64,000 nucleotides of DNA from Candidatus Saccharicenans sp. (GCA_024653215.1 JANLFU010000005.1:170915-234914), one strand, 5' to 3'; counted from the stretch's first letter, positions 8,750 through 18,493 are shown. Made by a program: numbers and translations. The notes: a model not told the origin generated them from the letters alone.

Positions 8750-8779
8750 CTTATAACATACGATTAAAATTTGACTCAA
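8750..8779 (-). promoter_or_regulatory. Promoter of the dehydratase gene
   Basis: On the minus strand, TTGAGT (8779-8774), 18 bp, TATAAG (8755-8750). Its -35 overlaps the -35 of the divergent cobO promoter inside the near-palindrome TTGACTCAA, so the two promoters would compete for polymerase. Confidence 0.5.
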
Positions 8780-8799
8780 GTTTTATCTTCGCTTATAGT
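8771..8799 (+). promoter_or_regulatory. Promoter of cobO
   Basis: TTGACT (8771-8776), 17-bp spacer, TATAGT (8794-8799). Expected start near 8806, giving a leader of about 40 nt, too short for a cobalamin riboswitch. Confidence 0.65.
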
Positions 8800-8846
8800 T
8801 TTAGCCTGAAAACATTCTGAGCCCGAAAAGACAGGACTTATCTAAA

Positions 8847-9416
8847 ATGAACAGTAATAAAAAGTCGGATAAGCCGGAAAGAAAACCCTGCGCCTTCCGC
8901 GGTTATGTTCAGGTATATACAGGCGAGGGCAAGGGAAAGACCACGGCCGCCCTGGGACTGGCCCTGAGAGCGGCCGGCCACGGCTTCCGGACCTACGTCG
9001 GACAGTTCCTCAAAGGCCAGCCCAGCGGGGAAATCCTGGCCGTCAGGAAGCTTGCCCCCCTCATTACCATAGAACAATTCGGCCGGAAAAAATTCCTGAA
9101 AGTAACCGAAGATTTTGAAGAAGAAGACTACCGGCTGGCCGAAGCCGGGCTTAAAAAATGCCTGAAAGCCATGCTCTCGGGCAAATACCTGATTGTTGTC
9201 CTGGACGAGGTCAACGTGGCCATCAATCTCGGGCTGTTGCCTGAAAAGAAAGTGCTGGAATTCCTGGACAGGAAGCCGGAAGAGGTGGAGGTTATCCTGA
9301 CCGGGCGCTATGCCCCCGAGTCGATACTGGCCCGGGCCGACCTGGTCACCGAGATGGTCTGCCGTAAACACTACTACGAAAAAGGGGTCAGGGCCAGAAA
9401 AGGTATTGAGAAATAA
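8847..9416 (+). CDS. cobO: Cob(I)yrinic acid a,c-diamide adenosyltransferase
   Basis: A CobA/CobO/BtuR-type corrinoid adenosyltransferase that moves the 5'-deoxyadenosyl group of ATP to cob(I)yrinate or cobinamide. The P-loop GEGKGKTT is at residues 26-33, followed by ALGLALRAAGHG and, further on, LIVVLDEVNVAI (Walker B-like) and VEVILTGRYAPE, all typical of the family. Length 189 is normal. No other cobalamin genes are in the window, so it may serve corrinoid salvage. The gene has its own promoter and is divergent from the dehydratase. Confidence 0.9.
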   Translation: MNSNKKSDKPERKPCAFRGYVQVYTGEGKGKTTAALGLALRAAGHGFRTYVGQFLKGQPSGEILAVRKLAPLITIEQFGRKKFLKVTEDFEEEDYRLAEAGLKKCLKAMLSGKYLIVVLDEVNVAINLGLLPEKKVLEFLDRKPEEVEVILTGRYAPESILARADLVTEMVCRKHYYEKGVRARKGIEK

Positions 9417-9619
9417 CAGAGCCGCTTAAAGTCAGTCCCCAAACCGGGCCTGTTACCATAATTAATAAATGAGCAGGACGGGAGGCTAATTCGTTTCGGG
9501 CCGGGTGAAAAAAACTATTTGATATTATCCTTTTGGACTGGCTACCGCAGACTTCCGGCTTTCATATTTATCAAATTTTGGCTACGATATTGGTTGATTT
9601 AATTACGAGGGAAAACACC

Positions 9620-9997
9620 TTGATTGAGTTGAGCCGGGAAAGATTCCAGGAGCTGGTGGAAGAGGCTCTCAAGAGCATCCCCCGCCGCTATGCCCGGCAG
9701 ATAAAGAATGTGGCCGTGCTGGTGGAAGATTTTCCCCCGCCCGGGCAAAACCTCCTGGGACTGTATCACGGAGTTCCGCTGAAGCACCGCGGTTCTTATT
9801 ACGGGAACGTCCCGCCCGATGTCATAGTCCTGTATAAAATTCCGATAGAAAGCCTTTGCCAGGATGAAGACCAGGTCCGGGAAAAAATCGAAGAAGTCCT
9901 GTTGCACGAGATCGGGCATTACTTCGGGATGGACGAAAGGACGCTGCGGGAAATCGAAAACCAAAGATTCCGTAGAAAAAGAGATAAGATCGGTTAA
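9620..9997 (+). CDS. Small zinc metallopeptidase (zincin-1 family)
   Basis: A 125-residue protein of the small metallopeptidase family with a single HExxH motif in LLHEIGHYFGMDE (HEIGH at about residues 96-100), and Asp/Glu just downstream as possible third ligand. Upstream the family segment VAVLVEDFPPPGQNLLGLYHG is present. I place the start at a TTG (9620) preceded by GAGGG because homologous proteins begin with IELSRERFEELVEEAL-like sequence; the frame is open back to 9533. Physiological substrate unknown. It is 25 bp before the aldolase gene, probably co-transcribed. Confidence 0.8.
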   Translation: MIELSRERFQELVEEALKSIPRRYARQIKNVAVLVEDFPPPGQNLLGLYHGVPLKHRGSYYGNVPPDVIVLYKIPIESLCQDEDQVREKIEEVLLHEIGHYFGMDERTLREIENQRFRRKRDKIG

Positions 9998-10022
9998 AAA
10001 AAGAGGACGGAGGAGAAAGTAA

Positions 10023-10913
10023 ATGGATAAAAGGCTCAGAGGAATTTTCGCCGCCCTGACCACGCCCTTTGCCGAAGGCCGGATATCGGTCGAAAAATTC
10101 AGGGAAAACATCGAGAAATTTAACAGAACGGGACTGGCCGGCTACGTGGTCATGGGCTCAACCGGAGAAGCTCCTTTTGTTGACGACGAGGAATCAGAGA
10201 TCCTGGTCAGAGAAGCCAGAAGAGCTGCGGGCAACGACCGGGTCATCATCGCCGGGACTGCCCGGGACTCGGCTGAATGGACGGTGAAGGTAACCAACCG
10301 GCTGGCCCGGGCCGGAGCTCAGTATGCACTCATCAAGCCTCCTTCTTATTATAAGAGCCGAATGAACTACGAGGCCCTGAAGGTTTACTATTCGGAGGTT
10401 GCCGACAGGGCCGAAATCCCGGTCATCCTCTACAACATTCCCCAGAATACTCAAATCTGGCTGCCCCTGGAGCTGGTGGTTGATTTATCGAAGCATGTAA
10501 ATATCATCGGGCTGAAGGAAAGCGGCGGCAGCTTGGCCTACCTGGGCGAGGTGGTCAGCCGGGTATCGCCCGACTTCCATTACTTTACGGGTTCGGGCAG
10601 CATCCTGTACTCTGCCCTGGACATGGGAGCCTGCGGGGCCATTCTGGCCCTGGCCAACGTGGCTCCCGAGTTGTGTGTCAGGCTGTATGAGCTTTTCACC
10701 GCTGGCAAAAAAGATGAAGCCCGGGAGCTTCAGTACAGGTTGATTCCCCTGAACCGGGCCCTTACCGAAACCTATGGTATTGCCGCGGTCAAGTATGCCC
10801 TGGACCGGCGCGGGTATTACGGCGGCCCCTGCCGCCCTCCTCTGCTCTCTCTCGAGGCCGGGGCCCGTGCTGAGATAGAAAATTATTTACGAGGATTAGA
10901 CCTGATTAATTAA
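10023..10913 (+). CDS. DapA-family aldolase (dihydrodipicolinate synthase-like)
   Basis: A 296-residue class I pyruvate aldolase-type TIM barrel. Lys165 in IIGLKES forms the Schiff base and Tyr137 in LYNIPQNT is the proton relay. The carboxylate-binding loop reads GSTGE (residues 45-49) instead of the GTTGE usual in true DapA, and YNIPQNT replaces YNVPGRT, so 4-hydroxy-2-oxoglutarate aldolase or another sugar-acid aldolase is more likely than lysine biosynthesis. The start is well set by AGGAGGAGAAAGTAAATG. It ends 2 bp from the convergent propeller gene. Confidence 0.85.
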   Translation: MDKRLRGIFAALTTPFAEGRISVEKFRENIEKFNRTGLAGYVVMGSTGEAPFVDDEESEILVREARRAAGNDRVIIAGTARDSAEWTVKVTNRLARAGAQYALIKPPSYYKSRMNYEALKVYYSEVADRAEIPVILYNIPQNTQIWLPLELVVDLSKHVNIIGLKESGGSLAYLGEVVSRVSPDFHYFTGSGSILYSALDMGACGAILALANVAPELCVRLYELFTAGKKDEARELQYRLIPLNRALTETYGIAAVKYALDRRGYYGGPCRPPLLSLEAGARAEIENYLRGLDLIN

Positions 10914-10915
10914 AA

Positions 10916-11941
10916 TTACAACCTGGACTTGACCCGGTAAATCCGGCAGCCCTCGTCCCCTGAAAAATAGACGAGATACCTCCCATCGAGCCAGAAGCGG
11001 CAAGTCCGCGGGTCAAGACTTAAAGGAATCAGCCAGGAGGACCGAAGCTGACCATCAAACCCGAAGCAATCAAGCCGCGGCTGCCCCTTCTTAAAATAGT
11101 TGCCGACAGCAGCCAGCCCGTCCGGCAAGCCGAACATATCGCCGATGGCATAAGCTCTGAATTCCTTATTAACGCTATTAAATACTGAGTTGCCAAATTC
11201 AGGCTCGGGGGCTTCAAACTTCCAGGTATCCGTTTCCCGTCCTTCCAGGTCAAAAAAGCGAATAGAATAGGAGCTTCCGGCCGCGGCCGCCAGCCGGTCT
11301 CCAAGGAAGGCAAACGCAGGCGCGGACAGGGTAACGAGACCTCCGCCGGCAATTTCTCTGCCGTCCAGAGAAAAAGCCTTTGTTCTCATGACAACCAGGG
11401 GCATCTTGCACAGACTGACCGGTTCCTCCCCTTCCTGCCACCTGATCACTTCATTCTCAAATTGGCCCTCTTGTGAAACTGTCCGGCAAACCAGGAAGAA
11501 AACCTGGCCAGAACGGCCGAGCAATTTTAGAGCGGTAAAAGGTAGCTTCAGGACTTGCTGCAGCCCACCCTCAAAACCATATTGCATAAGTCGACTGCGA
11601 GCATCCAGTATCCAGAGGCCATCATCATCGACCAGGAGATCGCGCACCTGCCGGTATTCTCCGGGACCGTCACCGAAAGAACCGATTGTTCTGACCTGCC
11701 GCCCGTCGAGCGACATGACCATCAAGCGTCTCAGCCTGGCATCGAAGAAAACAAATTCATCTTCTTTGGTTATCTTTCCGAGGCTGGGCAAGGCCACATC
11801 CGTTCTCTCGGACAGATCCAGCACCAGCTCCAGCTTTAGTTCTTTCAGCGAATTGATGTCGGGCAAACGCCGTGGTTGAAGAGCGGCCAACCAAAAGAAA
11901 GAAGCGAAAATTGCAAGAATTGTCAGAACCTTTATTTTCAT
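10916..11941 (-). CDS. Six-bladed beta-propeller protein, exported
   Basis: A 341-residue exported protein with repeated strands of a six-bladed (NHL-like) propeller, for example FVFFDARLRRLMVMSLDG, RTIGSFGDGPGEYRQ and LWILDARSRLMQYG. FGDGPGEY is the hallmark of this Bacteroidota/Acidobacteriota propeller family. A hydrophobic N-terminus (KVLTILAIFASFFWLAAL) with no lipobox Cys indicates a signal peptide or anchor. AGAGGGG precedes two ATGs; the second (11941) has better spacing. It follows the ABC ATPase and permease genes on the same strand and may belong to that unit. The ligand is unknown. Confidence 0.8.
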   Translation of the reverse strand: MKIKVLTILAIFASFFWLAALQPRRLPDINSLKELKLELVLDLSERTDVALPSLGKITKEDEFVFFDARLRRLMVMSLDGRQVRTIGSFGDGPGEYRQVRDLLVDDDGLWILDARSRLMQYGFEGGLQQVLKLPFTALKLLGRSGQVFFLVCRTVSQEGQFENEVIRWQEGEEPVSLCKMPLVVMRTKAFSLDGREIAGGGLVTLSAPAFAFLGDRLAAAAGSSYSIRFFDLEGRETDTWKFEAPEPEFGNSVFNSVNKEFRAYAIGDMFGLPDGLAAVGNYFKKGQPRLDCFGFDGQLRSSWLIPLSLDPRTCRFWLDGRYLVYFSGDEGCRIYRVKSRL

Positions 11942-12002
11942 CATAACCCCTCTTAGATAAATTATATTCAGCCTGACCAACCGGATCAAAAGCACCTGGT
12001 TT

Positions 12003-13733
12003 TCAGGTGGCATGAAAGAGTTCGGCCGGCGAGATGTCGGGCGAGTCTTCGTAAATGATGCAGTTTTTCGGATAGAAACAATGTTTGTGATATAACCTTA
12101 GGGCGGCCAGGACCAGGACTATAGCCAGGTAAAGGAAAATCAGTCGCCAGGGCCTGTTCAGAAAGGCCGGCTCTATCGCCCGAGGTATCGAAACATAAGC
12201 GACAAAAGAGAAAACATACACCAGCCAGAGGTAATGCACCTTGCTTTTCCCCGGAACGTAGGAACAGGCAAAAGGAAATTTCCGGTGCTGGAAAAACAGA
12301 ACCTCCAGCAGCAGGATGGCAAAAACCAGGCAATACAGGCCATGAATCCCGGCCATCCTCCAGCCCCAGAGGAAGGAGTAAAAAGCAAAAATGGCCAGAT
12401 ATAATGGAAGAATAAGAAGGATGAACACACTTTTTCTGAGGGCCGAAAAATACGGCCACTTTTCTTTTGCCTCACTTATGATGAAGGCCCAGCTGGCCGG
12501 CTGATCCACCGGCAGACTGCTGGCCTCCCTGACGCCCACCAGAAGAAAGAAGGTCAGAACCAGAGGCAGCGAAAGCATGCTCCCTGAATGATACTTCCAG
12601 AAGTATTTTCCGGTCGACACCAGCATAATCAGGCTGATTCCAAGTCCCAGTCCAAGATAAGACATAATTCTGTGGCGATGCATCCGGCTCCGGGTCAGGA
12701 CGCTGTGGTAGAACCAGAACATAGCTCTCTGCACACTGTTTCTGAGAATGGTGAAGTTGAAGATGGGTTCGATAATTCCTCGCAGCCAGGATGGCCGAAA
12801 ATGCCTGGCCCCTTCGGGCGAAACTTTCTTAAGGTATCGGCCGTAAGAAACCACGGTAATAAGAAAAAAGCCCCCGACAACTGAAGCCAGGGACACCAGG
12901 GCCCTTGAAGCCAGGCTCCGGAAAAACGGCTCACGGTTGCCCATGAGCACCTGGTACAGTCCGGTAAACCAGAGCGGCGGGAAGTTCATCATGAAAGAAG
13001 TTGGCGTATCCTTGAGGGCCTGAATGTTCTCAAATCTTTGCCCGATCCACCTGGTGTCCAGAACGAAAAAATAAATTATGAAGATGTGGGCCACGATCAG
13101 GCCAAAGCGAATTATCTCCAGCAGCCGCTGGAAAACCCTGCCTCGAAGCAGGATATTGAACAGGCCCACCAGCAGGGCCATCGAGAAAAATATGAAGCAG
13201 CCGGCGGCCAGCATTACCAGCAGATGGACCAGCAGGAGGACGAACGCGGAAAGCAGGCCATAGGCCCTGGATTCAGAAAGATACATGGCAAAGACCAGCG
13301 AAGAAATAGAGTTAATGCCAACCGTGAACAGCCCGATGAACATTACCAGGCTGATGAACTTGGCCGAAAAAACGGTGAGCGGCCTAACGGGCAGGGGCAT
13401 AAGGTTCAGATAATCCCTGCGGTCCAGGAACATCACTTCCCATTCAAAAAGAGTGATCAGACCTATTAAGAGCATGATCAGGGTGGTAAACATGGCGGTC
13501 TCGGCCCAGGCTGCCCCCCGTTCGGGAAATAGAAGGTAAATAAACATGAGGGAATCAGCTATATAAGCGGGGAAAATGGACAGGATGGCGATGATGCCTA
13601 TGGTCTTCTGCACCATCTGTTCTTCGAAAAAGACCGTTTCGTTCAGAAAGAGGCGTCTAAAAAAGTGGCGGGTGAGAATAAGCGGCGCCCAGCCGTTGAG
13701 CTTCTTTTCTTCTGCGTTACTGATAATACTCAT
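12003..13733 (-). CDS. ABC-type exporter, large membrane subunit
   Basis: A 576-residue polytopic membrane protein with about 12 hydrophobic helices and short loops. A basic segment FLDRRDYLNLMPLPVRPLTVFSAKF before an early helix resembles the cytoplasmic coupling region of ABC-2-like permeases. It starts 28 bp downstream of the ATPase gene, so the two form one transporter, probably an exporter since no binding protein is linked. The substrate cannot be predicted. Family membership is inferred mainly from the neighbour. Confidence 0.75.
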   Translation of the reverse strand: MSIISNAEEKKLNGWAPLILTRHFFRRLFLNETVFFEEQMVQKTIGIIAILSIFPAYIADSLMFIYLLFPERGAAWAETAMFTTLIMLLIGLITLFEWEVMFLDRRDYLNLMPLPVRPLTVFSAKFISLVMFIGLFTVGINSISSLVFAMYLSESRAYGLLSAFVLLLVHLLVMLAAGCFIFFSMALLVGLFNILLRGRVFQRLLEIIRFGLIVAHIFIIYFFVLDTRWIGQRFENIQALKDTPTSFMMNFPPLWFTGLYQVLMGNREPFFRSLASRALVSLASVVGGFFLITVVSYGRYLKKVSPEGARHFRPSWLRGIIEPIFNFTILRNSVQRAMFWFYHSVLTRSRMHRHRIMSYLGLGLGISLIMLVSTGKYFWKYHSGSMLSLPLVLTFFLLVGVREASSLPVDQPASWAFIISEAKEKWPYFSALRKSVFILLILPLYLAIFAFYSFLWGWRMAGIHGLYCLVFAILLLEVLFFQHRKFPFACSYVPGKSKVHYLWLVYVFSFVAYVSIPRAIEPAFLNRPWRLIFLYLAIVLVLAALRLYHKHCFYPKNCIIYEDSPDISPAELFHAT

Positions 13734-13761
13734 AATAGCCTGTCTTGCGCAGTTAATCCGC

Positions 13762-14538
13762 TCAATCCCGGGAACCTTTTTTCATCAGGGTCACCAGCTC
13801 CGAGGACAGGACCTGCGGGTCATCATGCTTCACCAGTTGATTGAATATATCCTCCAGCGAAGGCAACTTCATCAACTGGCGGAGATTCTCCACCGAGTCG
13901 TCAGCCTGCACCCTGCCCTGGTACAGGATAATAACCCGGCTGGCCACCTTCTCCACGATTTCAAGAATATGAGATGAGTAAATGACCAGCTTGCCTTCGG
14001 CCGACAACCGGCGCACCAGCTCCCTGATCACCAGGGCCGTGGTAACATCAAGCCCGGAGAGTGGTTCGTCCAGAAGCAGGACTTCCGGGTCATGAAGAAG
14101 GGCCGCCGAAATCAGCACTTTCTGGACCATGCCCTTGGAAAAGGAAGCAATCTCCGAATGGACATCACCCGACAGGTCAAAGATTTCCATGAAGCCCATG
14201 ATCTTTCTCTTGAGAATGGAGTCTTCAAGTCCACGCAGCCTGCCAACCATCAGCAGGTAATCATAGGCGCTCATGTGGGAATAGATGGCCGGTTCTTCCG
14301 GCACATATCCAATCCTTTGCTTGAACCAGACCAGGTTTTTCCAGATATTTCGGCCGTTATAGAAAATTTCGCCATCAGTCGGCTCAAGCAGTCCGGCCAG
14401 CATCTTGATGGTGGTGGATTTGCCTGCCCCGTTGGGGCCCAGGTAGCCGACCGACTCCCCCGCCCGCACCGTAAAACTCACCCCGTCCACGGCCTTAAAA
14501 TATCCATATTTCTTGGTAACCCTTTTTAACTCCAGCAT
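13762..14538 (-). CDS. ABC transporter ATP-binding protein
   Basis: A 258-residue nucleotide-binding subunit of an ABC-2/CcmA-like exporter. Walker A is GPNGAGKST, the Q-loop lies in RIGYVPEEPAIY, the signature is FSKGMVQKV (a variant of LSGGQ), and Walker B is EVLLLDEPLSGLD with a switch histidine in YSSHILE. The start is placed at the ATG giving MLELKRVTKKYG, preceded by GGGACGGG; the frame is open to 14685 but the added residues do not resemble the family. It pairs with the permease directly downstream. Confidence 0.88.
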   Translation of the reverse strand: MLELKRVTKKYGYFKAVDGVSFTVRAGESVGYLGPNGAGKSTTIKMLAGLLEPTDGEIFYNGRNIWKNLVWFKQRIGYVPEEPAIYSHMSAYDYLLMVGRLRGLEDSILKRKIMGFMEIFDLSGDVHSEIASFSKGMVQKVLISAALLHDPEVLLLDEPLSGLDVTTALVIRELVRRLSAEGKLVIYSSHILEIVEKVASRVIILYQGRVQADDSVENLRQLMKLPSLEDIFNQLVKHDDPQVLSSELVTLMKKGSRD

Positions 14539-14673
14539 GACCCGTCCCCGAATACTTGAATCCAGTTGCTTCTTTGCTAATTCTAATGAAAAATTGGCCC
14601 GCCCAACAAGTCTTTTTATAAAGCGCCGGGCTCGATTATGATACGCCACCGGGGGGCGATTATGTTTACAAAC

Positions 14674-14695
14674 AAAAAAGGCCACAGGGCTGGCC
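14674..14695 (-). terminator. Rho-independent terminator of the PDZ-kinase gene
   Basis: Minus-strand hairpin with stem GGCCA/TGGCC, 6-nt loop and a following run of six U, 44 bp after the kinase stop codon. It separates that gene from the ABC unit downstream. Confidence 0.8.
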
Positions 14696-14738
14696 TGAAT
14701 AAGAATTCCAGGAAAAACGAGCGCGCCCGCCCAGAATC

Positions 14739-17651
14739 TCAGGACAGGGCCCGCTCCAGTTGTTTAAAGAACTCTGAAGCTGTGCCCGGGCGCTTCGAAC
14801 GGTCAACGGCCAGCGCCCGGGCAAAGAACTCTTCCAGCCGGCCCGTAACCCCCTGGAGTCTCTGATTCAGGGGAACATACTCACCCGCCAGCACCGAGCG
14901 GCGCCACGTTTCCCTGTCTTTCACGGGAAAGGGCAGGCTTCCGGTCAGCGATTCGTAAACTGAAACGGCCAGGGCCCAGAGATCCCAGGTCACCGAGGGC
15001 CTCTCACCCAGGAGTTGTTCTGGAGACATATAGGCCGGGGTGCCCACCAGGACTCCGGAAGCCGTGGTCATCAGGTCCTGGGCTGCCCCGCTTTCCTCGG
15101 ACAGGTCCAGAAACTTGGCCACGCCAAAATCGAGGACCTTAACCAGGACTTCTTTCGCTTCCGTCCCGGCACAGATAAAAATATTCTCCGGCTTCAGGTC
15201 GCGGTGGATGAGTCTATTCCTGTGGGCGGCGCCGACTGCCTGACAGACCTGGCGGAAGACTTCTAAGATAAACTCCGACTCCAGTTTCCCCCGGGACCAC
15301 AGATAATCGCGCAAAGTTGAGCCCTGCAGCAGCTCCATAACCAGGAAGGCCCTGGTGCCACCTTCGACACCGTAATCAAAGACCGAAACCACATTGGGAT
15401 GGTCCAGGGCCGCGGCGGCCCTGGCTTCACGTTCAAACCGGCTGGCCGCGGCGGCACTATGGACATAATCTTCCCTCAGGACCTTAACCGCAACTTTCCG
15501 ACCCAGGGCCCCGTCTCTGGCTTCATAGACGGTACCCATGCCGCCGGTGCCCAGGCGCCGTTCAAGACGATACCTTCCGGCCAGGGTCCGCGGCAATGGG
15601 ACAACCGTCAGAGAAGCTCCATCGTGCTCACAACAGCTGGAGCCGCTATCCCAGCAGGTCCCGCACCGGGGACATTCTTCAAATACTCCGGTGCTCGGCG
15701 TCGTTGGGTGAGACTGCCTTTCCAGTGGTAGAACCAGGTTGGAGGCCACGGCCTCGAGCAGCTCCCGGTCCTCTCTGGTATAGGGCTCTTCTGAGAGCTT
15801 CTGACCGAGAACCAGTATGGCCTCGTTCCCATGAGGATTCATGGCTATCGGCACCAGCAGGCTGGCACTGGCCACTCTAAGCCACTCCGTTTCATATTCG
15901 GTCGGTCTGGTGGTGTGTGTTGAACCCAGGGTCCTGGTGGCGGTTATGGCCACGGAGCCAGGTTGCTGGCTGACAGTCCCATCTGCCAGCAGTTCAATCT
16001 GAGTTAGGTCCAGGGTCCTGTCGGCCGCACGCAACCTGCTGGCAAAACTTCCCTCGGCCGCCATCGGGGGGACATTCCGGTCAGGGGGCGAGACAGCCAG
16101 GCACAGGAAAGCTTTCTGACCGGCAGCCCGGTACATGACAGAGACAAAGGACGGATGGAGAGCCCGGCTTATACGGACCACGGCCACCTCGGCCGCGGAC
16201 GGGAAACTCCTGGCCCGGGCCGATTCAACTGCCAGTTCCCGCAGCAGCTGTCGGGCATCGTATTGCTCCCTGAAAAACTTGCGGTCGATGGCCCGCGCCC
16301 AGCGCCGCCGCTGGGAATGGAGGCCAGCCGCCAGTCCGAGCACCAACAGATATATCCAGCCCCTGATTTTAAGAATTTCGATAAAGGGCTGGTGGCCGTG
16401 AACCAGGAGGTCGGCAACCAGGACAATACCCAGGACGGGAACGACTGCCAGCAGGGCTCCTCTGGCCAGCGCATACCGCAGGCCCTGACGGACAAGGAGC
16501 CGGATGTCAAGCAGATGATGTTTTAAGATCGAATAAGCAAATGAAAGTGGAAAGAGTATAAATATCACAGCAATTATAACGTCCGGCACCCCGGAGGCCA
16601 GCCAGCGAAATAGACCGGGCGGCCAGTTCGACTCCCAGATGATATACCTCAAGACACCGGGGAGAACTCCGACGGCTCCCCCTACCAATAACACCCGAAG
16701 ACGCCGCCTCTCATTCAGGTCCTTAAGCTGGAAATAATTGAAGATCAAAGCCAGCAGGGAAGCCAGAAAATACAGGCCAAGTATCCTGACCGGCCGAATA
16801 GCTAATATCTCATGACCGAAGGCCTGAGCTGGCCTGTAAACCAGGTTAAAGAAATAAATGAGATAACCGGGCACCCAGGTCAGAGCGGGCAACCAGACTG
16901 CCAGAAACGGCCAGGACCGTCGGAACAAAGGACGCGGAAAGAGGGCAAAAAAAGTGAGCATGATTGGCCCGACCAGGTATGAAGCCAATCGGGGCAGCCA
17001 TAAAAGAGCACCCAGCAGAATGGGCAGTTTTCTCCAGATGGCCGCCCCTCCCCAGGGCAACGTGTCCCACCAGGCCATACTGATAGACAACGAAGCCAGG
17101 GCCAGGGCTCCCAGCAAGGCCAGCCATTCACCAGGTTTTTTGAAGGCGATAAAAATGGCAGTAACCAGCAAAAAAAGGGAAACCGCCTGCCAGATGATAA
17201 AAGGGGTTCGCGAGGCAGGCTTAACCCGCTCGACTTTTACCAGAAACTCAAGGCGCTGACCGCCACGTTCCACCCCAAAGCTGTGGCTTCGGCCGGTTTC
17301 AAGGTTGGCCACCATGGTCATAAAGTCCGTGACCGTTCTCAGGGGATATCCATCGAACGACAGGAGGAGGTCTCCCGTCCTTAGACCGGCCCTTTCGGCC
17401 GGAGTTCCTGGAGCGACCTCAATTTTAAGTAGGCCTCGCTCCTGACCGGGGAGCATCCAAAAACCGGGCACCTTGGGCCCCAGCAACACGCAGTAAAACT
17501 GCAAGAGGTAGTAGCCCACAAAAACAATCGCCGCTAAGAAAAGCCACCAGTGCCGGCCTGGCCTGAATTTATGCCGAAATGATTTGCCCTGGCCTGATCG
17601 AGGTGTGGACAGATTTTCCCTCGAAGATTTTCTGGCTGCAATTTTCCCCAT
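14739..17651 (-). CDS. Membrane Ser/Thr protein kinase with PDZ, GAF and zinc-ribbon domains
   Basis: About 970 residues from the ATG at 17651. In order: basic N-terminus, one membrane helix (HWWLFLAAIVFVGYYLLQF), a PDZ domain (GLLKIEVAPGTPAERAGLRTGDLLL), about eight membrane helices, a GAF-like domain, a Cys pair motif CPRCGTC...CC (zinc ribbon), and a C-terminal Hanks-type kinase. The kinase has GTGGMGTVYEA (P-loop), VAVKVL (Lys), HRDLKPEN, DFGVAK and GTPAYMSPEQ, so it should be active. Bacterial kinases usually have the catalytic domain first; here the sensor is N-terminal. The start is uncertain, as the frame is open to 17804 with sequence that looks non-coding. Confidence 0.85.
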   Translation of the reverse strand: MGKIAARKSSRENLSTPRSGQGKSFRHKFRPGRHWWLFLAAIVFVGYYLLQFYCVLLGPKVPGFWMLPGQERGLLKIEVAPGTPAERAGLRTGDLLLSFDGYPLRTVTDFMTMVANLETGRSHSFGVERGGQRLEFLVKVERVKPASRTPFIIWQAVSLFLLVTAIFIAFKKPGEWLALLGALALASLSISMAWWDTLPWGGAAIWRKLPILLGALLWLPRLASYLVGPIMLTFFALFPRPLFRRSWPFLAVWLPALTWVPGYLIYFFNLVYRPAQAFGHEILAIRPVRILGLYFLASLLALIFNYFQLKDLNERRRLRVLLVGGAVGVLPGVLRYIIWESNWPPGLFRWLASGVPDVIIAVIFILFPLSFAYSILKHHLLDIRLLVRQGLRYALARGALLAVVPVLGIVLVADLLVHGHQPFIEILKIRGWIYLLVLGLAAGLHSQRRRWARAIDRKFFREQYDARQLLRELAVESARARSFPSAAEVAVVRISRALHPSFVSVMYRAAGQKAFLCLAVSPPDRNVPPMAAEGSFASRLRAADRTLDLTQIELLADGTVSQQPGSVAITATRTLGSTHTTRPTEYETEWLRVASASLLVPIAMNPHGNEAILVLGQKLSEEPYTREDRELLEAVASNLVLPLERQSHPTTPSTGVFEECPRCGTCWDSGSSCCEHDGASLTVVPLPRTLAGRYRLERRLGTGGMGTVYEARDGALGRKVAVKVLREDYVHSAAAASRFEREARAAAALDHPNVVSVFDYGVEGGTRAFLVMELLQGSTLRDYLWSRGKLESEFILEVFRQVCQAVGAAHRNRLIHRDLKPENIFICAGTEAKEVLVKVLDFGVAKFLDLSEESGAAQDLMTTASGVLVGTPAYMSPEQLLGERPSVTWDLWALAVSVYESLTGSLPFPVKDRETWRRSVLAGEYVPLNQRLQGVTGRLEEFFARALAVDRSKRPGTASEFFKQLERALS

Positions 17652-18202
17652 TATCCGGAGAGACACGGATGACCAGAACCCGGGAAGCCAGGACACCCAG
17701 GACATCATCAGGACCACCTCCCCCAATGTTGACCGAACACGGCCACTATCCGGCCGGAGCCAAGAAGAAGAGCAGGCGGGTCCACTCCAGAAGGCTGAGC
17801 TCATGACAAATGTTTCGGCTCAGCTAATAACCTCCCAGGCGCCGGAGAGAATCAAGAAAAATCTGCCGGTGGCAATATCAGGCCAGATTCAAAAATGCCA
17901 GGAACTCTGTCTTTCTTCCCCTCGACTTAACTTTAGTCTAACCCTGTTCTCTCACCCAAGTCAAGAAAAATCAGCCGGCCACTTTCTGAAAAAGACATAG
18001 GCCTCAAACGAAAAACATAAAAAGCCTGGCCGGCGCTTCTAAAGTTGTTATCATCTTATAAGATGTTGAATAAAAACCATGTCCACAGCCACAGCTGGTT
18101 GGCATCGCGAAAAAGGACCTCTGTGGCCGAACCAGGCAAATATTGATAAGCCAGATTGATTATCTAAAGACTCGTCTGAGTTGCGGCTTTATCAAATAGA
18201 AA
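17652..18202. other. Intergenic region between PDZ-kinase and SRP RNA copy 1
   Basis: About 550 bp. It must hold the minus-strand promoter of the kinase gene. An open plus-strand frame (17584-18000) overlaps the kinase N-terminus and has no recognisable protein character. Just left of the RNA gene the minus strand is U-rich (TTTCTATTTGAT) directly after the closing helix, so the RNA probably ends near 18195. I see nothing else. Confidence 0.5.
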
Positions 18203-18482
<280 letters not shown>

Positions 18483-18487
18483 TTAAA

Positions 18488-18493
18488 ATTATA
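18488..18493 (-). promoter_or_regulatory. -10 box of SRP RNA copy 1
   Basis: Minus-strand TATAAT, 6-7 nt upstream of the predicted RNA 5' end near 18481. It lies inside the cassette, so copy 1 is driven by acquired sequence. Confidence 0.6.

Noticed and set aside
8800..8846. Cobalamin riboswitch before cobO
   Set aside because: The predicted leader is only about 40 nt, too short for the element, and no B12-box sequence is seen.
17584..18000. Plus-strand frame of 138 codons upstream of the PDZ-kinase
   Set aside because: Overlaps the kinase N-terminus, has biased composition from the opposite strand and no Shine-Dalgarno or recognisable domain.
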